DNA of 64,000 bases from positions 204,511-268,510 of the forward strand of contig NZ_SZPR01000019.1 of NCBI RefSeq assembly GCF_005280195.1, read 5' to 3'. Under the pieces are notes generated by a model. That model was given only the letters and a program-made list of their open reading frames with translations, was not told the DNA's origin and did no database searches. Positions 49,402 to 57,992 of this stretch are shown in pieces; the first letter of the stretch is position 1, and each line of letters starts with the position of its first letter. The position numbers and the translations under genes were made by a program. This DNA comes from Streptomyces galbus. Lineage in GTDB: Bacteria > Actinomycetota > Actinomycetes > Streptomycetales > Streptomycetaceae.

Positions 49402-50229
49402 ATGCGGGTCGTGACGTGGAACCTGTGGTGGCGGTTCGGCCCGTGGCAGGAGCGCCAGAAGGCGATCCTCGCGGTGCTGCGCGAGCTGCGGCCCGACGTG
49501 GTCGGCCTGCAGGAGGTGTGGGCCGCCGACGCGGAGAACCTCGCCGCCTGGCTGGCCGACGAACTGGGCCTGCACTGCGCCTGGGCGCCCTCACCGGCCC
49601 CCGAGCGCTGGCGGCGCCGCATCGGCGACCCCGGCGTGGACATCGGCAACGCCGTCCTCAGCCGCTGGCCCGTCACCGAACAGCGGGTGCTGCGCCTGCC
49701 GGCCCCGGACGACCTCGACGACGGCCGCCTCGCGCTCCACGCCCGGCTCGCCGCCCCCGGTCACGACGTGCCGTTCTTCACCACCCACCTGACCTCCGCG
49801 CTGCACGCCTCGGCGGTGCGCTGCGACCAGGTCAGGGCGCTCGGGGAGTTCGTCCACGAGCACCGCGGCGGCACCCCGTTCCCGCCCGTCGTCACCGGCG
49901 ACTTCAACGCCTGGCCCGACTCCGACGAGATCCGCCTGCACGGCGGCTACAAGACCGCGCCCGCCGTGCCGGGCCAGGTCCTGGTCGACGCCTGGGAGTA
50001 CGCCGACCCGACGGCGCCCGCCGCGACCTGGGACCCGGCCAACCCGTACACCGCGAGCCTGCTCAAGCGCGGGGTGCGCATCGACTACATCCACGTCGGC
50101 CCGCCCGGCCCGGACGGCCTGGGGGACGTCCGGGCGGTGCGGCGCGCGGGCGACGGCCCCGTGGAGGGCGTGTGGCCCTCCGACCACGCAGCGGTCGTCG
50201 CCGACCTCGCGTTCCCCACCGGGATCTGA
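49402..50229 (+). CDS. endonuclease/exonuclease/phosphatase family protein
   Basis: The 275-residue protein has the EEP metal-site motifs: TWNLWW at the start, VGLQEVW with the metal-binding Glu, VTGDFNAWPDSDEIR (Asp-Phe-Asn), IDYIHV and WPSDHAAVVADL with the catalytic His. It hydrolyses a phosphodiester of an unknown substrate, in nucleic acid, lipid or sphingomyelin. There is no signal peptide from ATG 49402. Length is standard. Confidence 0.88.
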   Translation: MRVVTWNLWWRFGPWQERQKAILAVLRELRPDVVGLQEVWAADAENLAAWLADELGLHCAWAPSPAPERWRRRIGDPGVDIGNAVLSRWPVTEQRVLRLPAPDDLDDGRLALHARLAAPGHDVPFFTTHLTSALHASAVRCDQVRALGEFVHEHRGGTPFPPVVTGDFNAWPDSDEIRLHGGYKTAPAVPGQVLVDAWEYADPTAPAATWDPANPYTASLLKRGVRIDYIHVGPPGPDGLGDVRAVRRAGDGPVEGVWPSDHAAVVADLAFPTGI

Positions 50230-50236
50230 CGGCTCG

Positions 50237-51742
50237 TCAAGCATGCCCCAGGAAAACGGGGTTGGTGAACGCGGCGAGGGCGCCCGGCGCGCCGGAGGCC
50301 GTCGTCCCGTGGCGGACCTCGGCGCGGACGTAGGCCGCGTACGCCGGCGTCGTCCGCCACTCGACGGTGCCCGTCCCCGAGGCGGGCAGGGGACCGCCGG
50401 TGAACAGCACGCCCTGGTCGGTGACCAGCCGCACGGTGCAGCCCGGGGCGCCGGACACCTCCAGGCGGACGGTCACCGGGGTGTCCCGGCCGACCGCGAG
50501 GCGCTCGCCGATCCCGGCGTGCTCACCGCGTCCGCCGCTCACCCCGAAGACCAGCGAGACGTCCTTGGACTCGGCGACGTAGGACCGCCCGGCGCGCAGG
50601 CCCGCGAGGACCGCCCCACGGGTCAGGTCGTCGGCGAGGACCACGGTCTGGGGCAGGCCGACCACGTCCGGGTCGCGGTGGGCGTCGCTGCTGCCCATCG
50701 CCGGCAGCCAGCCGCGCCCGGTCCGCACCGACGCGACCAGCGTGGCGTCCCAGGCGGCCAGGGCCACCTCGTCGTCGGCCGTCCAGGGGCCGTTCCACAC
50801 CTCCACCGCGTCGGCCTCGCCGAACCCGAACTTCCAGGCGCAGCCGATGCAGGTGGCGTGCGGGTGCGCCGGGACGACCAGGCCGCCGGCCCGCCGGATC
50901 CGCCGCGCGAACCGGCCGAAGCGGTCGTCGCGGGCCCGGTAGCGCCAGTCGACGAAGGTGCCCGGGTCCGTGCCGAGGGCGACCACGTGGCCGTTGCGGG
51001 TGGTGACCTCCTCGCCGAGCAGCACGAGCAGGTCGTCACCGGCGACGTCCGCCCAGTGGGCGTGCCCGGACGTCGTGTTGTGCTCGGAGGTGTTGACGAA
51101 GTCCAGCCCCGCGGCCCGCGCCAGCGCCCCGATCCCGGCCGGAGTGCGGCGCCCGTCGCTGTGCCAGGAGTGCAGGTAGCAGTCGCCCCGGTACCAGGCC
51201 CGCCCCCGCCCCCGGGCCCGCTCCGGCGGGTACACCGGGCGCACGGCGGCGCCGGGTTCGCCGTAGGAGAGCGTGACGGTCAGCTCGTACGCCAGCCCCT
51301 GCGGGGCCACCGTGTACGGGCCGAGGGCGACGTGCCAGGTGCCGGGCCGCACCGGTCCCGGGAGGTAGCCGGGGGTGGCGTCGTCGGCGCGGACGAAGAA
51401 CTCGCCACGCGCCCCGCCCGACCAGCCGCGAAAGCCCCGGCCGCCCAGGCCGGTGCCGCGCTCGTCGAAGAGGCCGATGTCGAGGGCGTTGCCCGCGGTG
51501 CCGGCCGGGACGGCGGGCCGGTCGTAGGTGTACGACACCCGCAGCTCCCGCACGCCCCGGGGCACCTCCACGGGCACGTACACGAAGTCGGGGGAGCCGG
51601 TGGGGAGCGTGCCCCGCACGGTCCTCGTCTCCCGGTCCGCGCCGTCGGCGGCGGCGAAGCCCACCCCCGCCACCGTGACCGCGGCGGCGGCCCCCGCCAC
51701 GAACAGCCCACGCCTGCCGATGTCCCGAGCGTCCTCGCACAT
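50237..51742 (-). CDS. secreted CehA/McbA (PHP-like) metallohydrolase with Tat signal
   Basis: The 501-residue protein begins with a twin-arginine signal (IGRRGLFVAGAAAAVTVAGV). An N-terminal beta domain follows to about residue 180, then a PHP-fold metal domain: DCYLHSWHSDG, NTSEHNTTSGHAHW and VPAHPHAT supply histidines, and GSSDAHRD the late Asp-x-His. CehA/McbA relatives hydrolyse carbamates or organophosphates; the natural substrate is unknown. Tat export suggests metal loading in the cytoplasm. It converges with the EEP gene, 7 bases between stops. Confidence 0.85.
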   Translation of the reverse strand: MCEDARDIGRRGLFVAGAAAAVTVAGVGFAAADGADRETRTVRGTLPTGSPDFVYVPVEVPRGVRELRVSYTYDRPAVPAGTAGNALDIGLFDERGTGLGGRGFRGWSGGARGEFFVRADDATPGYLPGPVRPGTWHVALGPYTVAPQGLAYELTVTLSYGEPGAAVRPVYPPERARGRGRAWYRGDCYLHSWHSDGRRTPAGIGALARAAGLDFVNTSEHNTTSGHAHWADVAGDDLLVLLGEEVTTRNGHVVALGTDPGTFVDWRYRARDDRFGRFARRIRRAGGLVVPAHPHATCIGCAWKFGFGEADAVEVWNGPWTADDEVALAAWDATLVASVRTGRGWLPAMGSSDAHRDPDVVGLPQTVVLADDLTRGAVLAGLRAGRSYVAESKDVSLVFGVSGGRGEHAGIGERLAVGRDTPVTVRLEVSGAPGCTVRLVTDQGVLFTGGPLPASGTGTVEWRTTPAYAAYVRAEVRHGTTASGAPGALAAFTNPVFLGHA

Positions 51743-51938
51743 GCCCGGCAGTGTGGCGGACGGACGTGAACTGCGGTGGGCCGCAAGGGAATCGACGCAG
51801 GGCGGAAGGCTCTGCCCCAGCCCACGCCGACGACGCCACCGACGGATGCCGACCGGTCGGTATGGACAGGCGTCCGCCTCACCGGTACAGATGAACCCGA
51901 CAGGCAGGCCACCGAGGGCCCACGAAAGGCAGAGCCGT

Positions 51939-52784
51939 ATGCGCATCGCCGTCACGATCTTCCTCACCGACGAGACGATCACCCCCGTCCGCCTCGCCCG
52001 TGAGCTGGAGCAGCGCGGGTTCGCCGGGCTGTACCTGCCCGAGCACACCCACATCCCCGTCGAACGCACCACGCCCTACCCGGCGGGCGGCGACCTGCCC
52101 CGCGAGTACGGCCGCACCCTCGACCCGTTCGTCGCCCTCGGCCAGGCCGCCGCCGTCACCGAGCGGCTCGGCCTCGGCACCGGCATCACCCTGGTCGCCC
52201 AGCACGACCCGATCGACCTCGCCAAGCAGATCGCCACCCTGGACCACCTCTCCGGCGGCCGGTTCACCCTCGGCCTCGGCTTCGGCTGGAACGTCGAGGA
52301 GGCCGACGACCACGGCGTGCGGTGGCGGACGCGCCGCGAGCTGGTCCGGGACCGGATGGCCCTCATGCGTGCCCTGTGGTCGCAAGAACCGACGGCCCAC
52401 CAGGGTGAGTTCGGCGCGGTACGGGCCTCCTTCGCCCACCCCAAGCCCGTACAGGAGCCCCGCGGCCCGGTGACCGGGCCGCGCACCCTGGTCGGCGGCG
52501 CGGCGGGCCCCAAGCTGTTCGCGCACATCGCCGAGTACGCCGACGGCTGGCTCCCGATCGGCGGCCGCGGCCTGACCGAGTCGGTCCCGCGCCTGCGCGA
52601 GACCTGGACGGAGGCGGGCCGCGACCCGTCCGCCCTGCAGATCGTCCCCTACGCGGTCACCCCCACCCCCGGCAAACTGACCCACTACGCGGACCTGGGC
52701 ATCGAGGAGGTCGTCGTCCAGCTCCCGCCGGAGGGAGAGAGGGAGGTCCTGCACAAGCTGGACGAGTACACCGAGTACGTCTGA
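51939..52784 (+). CDS. LLM-class F420-dependent oxidoreductase
   Basis: The 281-residue protein is a luciferase-like TIM barrel: GFAGLYLPEHTHIP, LGLGTGITLVAQHDPIDLAK, GRFTLGLGFGWNVEE and LVGGAAGPKLFAHIAEYADG are the recurring segments of F420-dependent LLM enzymes. Cofactor F420 is inferred from these and from fbiC downstream. ATG 51939 starts the domain; the frame is open farther left but is not coding-like. Substrate unknown. Confidence 0.88.
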   Translation: MRIAVTIFLTDETITPVRLARELEQRGFAGLYLPEHTHIPVERTTPYPAGGDLPREYGRTLDPFVALGQAAAVTERLGLGTGITLVAQHDPIDLAKQIATLDHLSGGRFTLGLGFGWNVEEADDHGVRWRTRRELVRDRMALMRALWSQEPTAHQGEFGAVRASFAHPKPVQEPRGPVTGPRTLVGGAAGPKLFAHIAEYADGWLPIGGRGLTESVPRLRETWTEAGRDPSALQIVPYAVTPTPGKLTHYADLGIEEVVVQLPPEGEREVLHKLDEYTEYV

Positions 52785-52808
52785 GCGGACCTGCACGCAG
52801 CCGACCAA

Positions 52809-52827
52809 GGGGCGCGGGGAACTGCGC
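52809..52827 (+). repeat. dispersed Streptomyces 19-mer repeat, copy 2
   Basis: GGGGCGCGGGGAACTGCGC, identical to 372-390. It lies 25 bases after the LLM gene stop. Confidence 0.8.
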
Positions 52828-52878
52828 AAGAAACGACGACGACCGGCACCGGACAACGCACACCAGCCCACCCCTCAA

Positions 52879-52897
52879 GGGGCGCGGGGAACTGCGC
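52879..52897 (+). repeat. dispersed Streptomyces 19-mer repeat, copy 3
   Basis: A third identical copy of the 19-mer, exactly 70 bases after copy 2, in the gap before fbiC. The gap is otherwise ACC/CACC-rich with no gene. Confidence 0.8.
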
Positions 52898-52990
52898 GAA
52901 AGCCACCACGCACCCGCACCCCACCACGCACCCCCACCCCGCCCACCCCGTTCCCGGCTGACCCCGCGGAGCCCTCCGTATGCTCGAAGG

Positions 52991-55576
52991 ATGACGAATC
53001 CCGCGACCCCCGGAACCGGCCCCACCGAGAACTCCCTGCGTCGCGCTCTCAAACGTGCCCGGGACGGCGTCGCCCTCGACGTCTCCGAGGCCGCCGTCCT
53101 GCTCCAGGCCCGCGGTGAGCACCTGGAGGACCTGGCCGCGTCCGCCGCCCGCGTGCGCGACGCCGGCCTGGACGCGGCCGGCCGGCCCGGCGTCATCACC
53201 TACTCCAAGAGCGTGTTCGTGCCGCTCACCCGGCTGTGCCGGGACAAGTGCCACTACTGCACGTTCGTCACCGTCCCCGGCAAGCTGCGCCGCGCCGGGC
53301 ACGGCATGTTCCTGTCCCCGGACGAGGTGCTGGACATCGCCCGCAAGGGCGCCGCCCTCGGCTGCAAGGAAGCCCTCATCACCCTCGGCGACAAGCCCGA
53401 GGACCGCTGGCCGGAGGCGCGCGAGTGGCTCGACGCGCACGGCTACGACGACACGATCGCCTACGTACGCGCCGTCTCCGTCCGCATCCTGGAGGAGACG
53501 GGCCTGCTGCCCCACCTCAACCCGGGCGTGCTGAGCTGGACGGACTTCCAGCGGCTCAAGCCGGTCGCGCCGTCGATGGGCATGATGCTGGAGACCACCG
53601 CCACCCGCCTGTGGTCCGAGCCCGGCGGCCCCCACTACGGCTCCCCGGACAAGGAACCCGCCGTACGGCTGCGGGTGCTGGAGGACGCGGGCCGCTCCTC
53701 GGTGCCCTTCACCTCGGGCCTGCTCATCGGCATCGGCGAGACCTACGAGGAGCGGGCGGAGTCGCTGTTCGCGCTGCGCAAGGTCGCCCGCGCGCACCAC
53801 GGCATCCAGGAGCTGATCATCCAGAACTTCCGCGCCAAGCCGGACACGGCGATGCGCGGGATGCCGGACGCCGAACTGGACGAGCTGGTCGCCACGGTCG
53901 CGGTGGCCCGGCACATCATGGGCCCGAGCGCCTGCCTGCAGGCCCCGCCGAACCTGGTCGACGGCGAGTACGGGCGGCTGATCGGCGCGGGCATCGACGA
54001 CTGGGGCGGGGTGTCCCCGCTGACCATCGACCACGTCAACCCCGAGCGCCCCTGGCCGCAGATCGAGGAACTCACCGAGCGCTCCCGCGCGGCCGGCTTC
54101 GAGCTGCGCGAACGGCTCTGCGTGTACCCGGAGTTCGTACGCCGCGGCGAGCCCTGGCTGGACCCGCGGCTGCTGCCGCACGTGCGGGCGCTCGCCGACC
54201 CGGAGACCGGGCTCGCCCGGGAGGACGCGGTCGTGGAGGGCCGCCCGTGGCAGGAGCCGGAGGAGGTCTTCACCCCCACCGGCCGCACCGACCTGCACAC
54301 GTCCATCGACACCGAGGGCCGCACCTCCGACCGGCGTGAGGACTTCGACGAGGTGTACGGCGACTGGGAGGCGCTGCGCGAGGCGGCCGCGCCCGGGATG
54401 GTCCCCGAGCGCATCGACACCGACGTGCGCCAGGCCCTGGCGACGGCGGCCGACGACCCGACGAAGCTCACCGACGCCGAGGCGCTGGCGCTGCTGCACG
54501 CCGACGGCCCGGCCCTGGACGCCCTCGCCCGCGTCGCCGACGACGTCCGCCGGTCCGCGGTCGGGGACGAGGTGACGTACATCGTCACCCGGAACATCAA
54601 CTTCACCAACGTCTGCTACACCGGCTGCCGTTTCTGCGCCTTCGCGCAGCGCCGCACCGACGCCGACGCCTACACGCTGTCGCTGGAGCAGGTCGCCGAC
54701 CGCGCCCAGCAGGCGTGGGAGGTGGGCGCGGTGGAGGTGTGCATGCAGGGCGGCATCCACCCCGACCTGCCCGGCACGGCGTACTTCGACATCGCCAGGG
54801 CGGTCAAGGAGCGCGTCCCCGGGATGCACGTGCACGCCTTCTCGCCGATGGAGGTGGTCAACGGCGCGACCCGCACCGGCCTGTCGATCCGCGAGTGGCT
54901 GACCGCCGCCAAGGAGGCCGGCCTGGACACCATCCCGGGCACGGCGGCGGAGATCCTCGACGACGAGGTCCGCTGGGTCCTCACCAAGGGCAAGCTGCCG
55001 GCGGCCACCTGGATCGAGGTGGTGGAGACGGCGCACGAGCTGGGCATCCGCTCGTCGTCGACGATGATGTACGGCCACGTCGACCAGCCCCGCCACTGGC
55101 TCGGCCACCTGCGCACCCTCGCCTCCCTCCAGCAGCGCACGGGCGGTTTCACGGAGTTCGTGACACTGCCGTTCATCCACACCAACGCCCCGGTCTACCT
55201 GGCCGGCATCGCCCGCCCCGGCCCGTCGATGCGCGACAACCGGGCGGTCACGGCGATGGCCCGGCTGCTGCTGCACCCCTGGATCCCCAACATCCAGACG
55301 AGCTGGGTGAAGCTGGGCACCGAGGGCGCGGCGGAGATGCTGCGCTCGGGCGCGAACGACCTGGGCGGCACCCTCATGGAGGAGACGATCTCCCGCATGG
55401 CGGGCTCCTCCTACGGCTCCTACAAGTCGGTCAAGGACCTGATCGCGGTCGCCGAGGCGGCCGGCCGCCCGGCCCGGCCCCGCACGACGGTCTACGGGGA
55501 GGTGCCCGAGGAGCGCGTACGGGCGGCCGAGGCGTCCGACGGGCACCTGCCGGACCTGTTGCCGGTCCTGGACTGA
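52991..55576 (+). CDS. fbiC: FbiC, 7,8-didemethyl-8-hydroxy-5-deazariboflavin synthase (CofG-CofH fusion)
   Basis: FbiC makes the deazaflavin chromophore Fo of coenzyme F420 from tyrosine and 5-amino-6-ribitylaminouracil. The 861 residues carry two radical-SAM CX3CX2C clusters: C83-C87-C90 in CRDKCHYC (CofG half) and C542-C546-C549 in CYTGCRFC (CofH half). Length matches the fused actinobacterial form. It follows an F420-dependent oxidoreductase. Confidence 0.96.
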   Translation: MTNPATPGTGPTENSLRRALKRARDGVALDVSEAAVLLQARGEHLEDLAASAARVRDAGLDAAGRPGVITYSKSVFVPLTRLCRDKCHYCTFVTVPGKLRRAGHGMFLSPDEVLDIARKGAALGCKEALITLGDKPEDRWPEAREWLDAHGYDDTIAYVRAVSVRILEETGLLPHLNPGVLSWTDFQRLKPVAPSMGMMLETTATRLWSEPGGPHYGSPDKEPAVRLRVLEDAGRSSVPFTSGLLIGIGETYEERAESLFALRKVARAHHGIQELIIQNFRAKPDTAMRGMPDAELDELVATVAVARHIMGPSACLQAPPNLVDGEYGRLIGAGIDDWGGVSPLTIDHVNPERPWPQIEELTERSRAAGFELRERLCVYPEFVRRGEPWLDPRLLPHVRALADPETGLAREDAVVEGRPWQEPEEVFTPTGRTDLHTSIDTEGRTSDRREDFDEVYGDWEALREAAAPGMVPERIDTDVRQALATAADDPTKLTDAEALALLHADGPALDALARVADDVRRSAVGDEVTYIVTRNINFTNVCYTGCRFCAFAQRRTDADAYTLSLEQVADRAQQAWEVGAVEVCMQGGIHPDLPGTAYFDIARAVKERVPGMHVHAFSPMEVVNGATRTGLSIREWLTAAKEAGLDTIPGTAAEILDDEVRWVLTKGKLPAATWIEVVETAHELGIRSSSTMMYGHVDQPRHWLGHLRTLASLQQRTGGFTEFVTLPFIHTNAPVYLAGIARPGPSMRDNRAVTAMARLLLHPWIPNIQTSWVKLGTEGAAEMLRSGANDLGGTLMEETISRMAGSSYGSYKSVKDLIAVAEAAGRPARPRTTVYGEVPEERVRAAEASDGHLPDLLPVLD

Positions 55577-55590
55577 GTACGATGATCCGA

Positions 55591-55606
55591 CCCCCGGCAT
55601 CGGGGG
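55591..55606 (+). terminator. short GC hairpin after fbiC
   Basis: CCCCCG-GCAT-CGGGGG forms a 6-bp stem 15 bases past the fbiC stop. The AGGAG site of the next gene follows at 55616. Confidence 0.5.
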
Positions 55607-55625
55607 CTGGAGACTGAGGAGATGG

Positions 55626-56201
55626 GTGCCCGTGCCTGCCCGACGGCTTCCCTCGTGGGCCTGGGTGACCGGCCTGACGACCGGCGCGATCGTCGCGGTC
55701 GTGGCCCTGGCGGTACAGGCCGACGGGGGCACGCACCCGTCGGCCGCGGCGGGCGCCCGCCCGCACGCCTCGGCGTCGGCCACCCCGAAGCCGAAGCCCA
55801 CCCCGACCGCGATCACCGCGGCTGAGGTCCCGGACGGCTCGGGCACGGGCCGCCGCATCGTCTACTCGCTGGACCAGGACCGGGTCTGGCTGGTGGACGC
55901 CGACGACCAGGCCCGGCGCACCTTCACGGTGTGGCCGGGCACGGTCGACCCCAAGCCCGGCAGCTACACGATCTCCCTGCGCAAGGACGCCACCACCGGC
56001 TCCGACGGCGTGGACATCGAGCACATCGTCTACTTCACGGTGGCCTCGGGCGTGAACATCGCCTTCTCCAACGCGGTCGACGGCTCCTCCCCGCCGCCCG
56101 CCTCCGGCACCCCCACGGGCGGCATCCGCCTGCACAAGGCGGACGGCACCGCCCTGTGGGCCTTCGGCGCGACGGGGACGAACGTCAGGGTCGTGCCGTA
56201 G
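55626..56201 (+). CDS. degenerate L,D-transpeptidase-like (YkuD-fold) membrane-anchored protein
   Basis: The 191-residue protein has an N-terminal membrane anchor or signal (SWAWVTGLTTGAIVAVVALA), a Pro/Lys/Thr linker and a YkuD-type domain (RRIVYSLDQDRVWLVDADDQ, then WPGTVDPKPGSYTISLRKD). The catalytic loop that normally reads SHGCVR is TPTGGIRLHKAD here, so the cysteine and its histidine are absent. It should not cross-link peptidoglycan and may bind wall instead. GTG 55626 sits five bases after AGGAG. It overlaps the convergent gene by 17 bases. Confidence 0.78.
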   Translation: MPVPARRLPSWAWVTGLTTGAIVAVVALAVQADGGTHPSAAAGARPHASASATPKPKPTPTAITAAEVPDGSGTGRRIVYSLDQDRVWLVDADDQARRTFTVWPGTVDPKPGSYTISLRKDATTGSDGVDIEHIVYFTVASGVNIAFSNAVDGSSPPPASGTPTGGIRLHKADGTALWAFGATGTNVRVVP

Positions 56202-56712
56202 CCGGCTCCTCGCGCGTCGTGAGCTGCACGACGAGGAGCACCACACCGCTCAGCGTGAACACCCGGGTCGCCGCGTCCAGGCCGTTCCAGTCCTTGGACT
56301 GCCACATGGCGAACCACTCGCCGCCGACGGCTATGAACCCGGCCCCGAACAGCAGCATCACCATCAGCAGGCCGTACGTGGAGAGGGTGCGGGCGCGCGG
56401 GGTGTCGCGGCGGATCCACAGCCAGGTGCCGGCCAGCAGCACCAGCGCGGCGGCCGTCTCCCAGGCGATGATCAGCATGTAGGCGGTGTCCTGGAGCGCC
56501 TTGCCGGTGATCGCCCGCCACATCAGGTCGTCGTCCTTGAACGTGGTGTCCATGGCCAGGACGTGCCGGACGAACTGCTGGTTGGTGCCGAAGTCGGTGA
56601 TGTTCCCGAAGGCGACCAGCGCCATGTAGAGGGCGACCGTGGCCGTGAGCGCGGTGGCGGTGACGGTCAGGGGGCGTGCGCCGCGCGCGGCGGGTGCGCT
56701 GGATCTGATCAT
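56185..56712 (-). CDS. small integral membrane protein, DUF2165-like
   Basis: The 175-residue protein has about four hydrophobic segments (TATALTATVALYMALVAFGN, IIAWETAAALVLLAGTWLW, LLMVMLLFGAGFIAVGG, FTLSGVVLLVVQL). TDFGTNQQFVRHVLAMDTTF and WQSKDWNGLDAA are typical of the DUF2165 family. No function is known. ATG 56712 is chosen; ATG 56769 would add a charged extension. Confidence 0.75.
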   Translation of the reverse strand: MIRSSAPAARGARPLTVTATALTATVALYMALVAFGNITDFGTNQQFVRHVLAMDTTFKDDDLMWRAITGKALQDTAYMLIIAWETAAALVLLAGTWLWIRRDTPRARTLSTYGLLMVMLLFGAGFIAVGGEWFAMWQSKDWNGLDAATRVFTLSGVVLLVVQLTTREEPATARP

Positions 56713-56851
56713 GAAGAGGTCATTCCCAGCCCGTACGGCCGTCTCCCGTACGGATTGAGCCAGATCCATGTCGGGTGCACCTCAACTCCGCGTTCGCGGT
56801 CGATTACAGTGGCGAACCGTCGTACGTGCGAACGGGGCCCGGGAGGACGTG

Positions 56852-57973
56852 GTGAGTGCGACAGCGGGTCCCGTCTGGGGCCGCAGCGAGCAGCAGGACT
56901 TCCGCAGCCGGGTGCGCGGCACGCTGCTGGGCGCGGCCGTCGGCGACGCGCTCGGCGCACCCGTCGACGCCCTGTCGGCCGAGGAGATCCGGACCGCGCA
57001 CGGCCCCGAGGGCGTCACCGACCTGCTCCCCTCCCACGGGCGGCGCGGCGCGATCACCCACCTCACCCAGCTCACCCTGTTCACCGTCGACGGCCTGATC
57101 CGCGCCCAGGTCCGCCGCGACACCGGCGCCTGGCACCCGCCGACCGACCTGCACCGCGCCTACCTGCGCTGGGCCGCCACCCAGCGCGACTGGGGCCCCG
57201 ACGAGCGCCGCGCCGAGGACGGCTGGCTGGCCCGCGAGGAGTGGCTGTACGCCCGCCGCGAGCCCACCCGGGCCCTGCTCCTCGGCCTCGGCGACACCAC
57301 CATGGGCACTCTCGACGCCCCCAAGAACCCCGCCGACGCCGGCCCCGAGGTCGTCCCGCGCTCCGCTCCCTTCGGGCTGCTCGTCGGCTGGGAGCCCCAG
57401 CTCGTCGCCCAGCTCGCCGTCGAGTGCGCCGCGCAGACCCACGGCCACCCGGCGGCCTGCCTCACGGCGGGCGCGTACGCCCTGGTCGTCCACGCCCTGG
57501 CGCGCGGCGACAGTCTCGACGGGGCCGTGCAGCGCGCCCTCGCCCTGATGGCGGCCCGGCCCGGCCACGAGCCGGTGACCGACGCCCTCCAGCGCGGCCT
57601 CGGCACCGTCCGCCAGGGCCTGCCCACCCCGGTCCGGGTCGAGGAACTGGCCGGCGCCGACCGCCGCGCCCCCGGCGCGCTCGCCGCCGCCGTGTACTGC
57701 GCCCTGGTCGCCGAGGACGTACGGCACGGGCTGCGCCTCGCGGTCGGCCACGGCGCCGCCTCCGCCGCCGTCGGCGCGCTCACCGGCGGACTGCTCGGCG
57801 CCCTGCACGGCGAGACGGCCCTCCCGCCGGCCTGGCTGGCCGAGCTGGAGGGCCGTCCGACGATCCTGGAGCTGGCCGACGACTTCGCGATGGAGATGAC
57901 CCAGGGCCCGGCCCTGCACGGCCCCGCCGGCGCGTCCCCGGGCTGGCTGGCCCGCTACCCGAGGGCGGTGTAG
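56852..57973 (+). CDS. ADP-ribosylglycohydrolase-fold protein with metal-binding motifs lost
   Basis: The 373-residue protein is recognisably of the ADP-ribosyl-glycohydrolase (DraG/ARH) family: RGTLLGAAVGDALGAPVD (about 20-37), LTLFTVDGLIRAQ and LLGALHGETALPPAWLAELE. The family metal motif (S/T)DDTQ reads THLTQ (His70, Leu71), and the second motif GDSDSTG reads GHGAASAAVG (about 299-308). All four acidic ligands of the two Mg ions are gone, so hydrolysis is unlikely. It may still bind ADP-ribose. GTG 56852 follows GGGAGG. Confidence 0.85.
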   Translation: MSATAGPVWGRSEQQDFRSRVRGTLLGAAVGDALGAPVDALSAEEIRTAHGPEGVTDLLPSHGRRGAITHLTQLTLFTVDGLIRAQVRRDTGAWHPPTDLHRAYLRWAATQRDWGPDERRAEDGWLAREEWLYARREPTRALLLGLGDTTMGTLDAPKNPADAGPEVVPRSAPFGLLVGWEPQLVAQLAVECAAQTHGHPAACLTAGAYALVVHALARGDSLDGAVQRALALMAARPGHEPVTDALQRGLGTVRQGLPTPVRVEELAGADRRAPGALAAAVYCALVAEDVRHGLRLAVGHGAASAAVGALTGGLLGALHGETALPPAWLAELEGRPTILELADDFAMEMTQGPALHGPAGASPGWLARYPRAV

Positions 57974-57992
57974 CGGGCCGGGTGCCGCGCCG

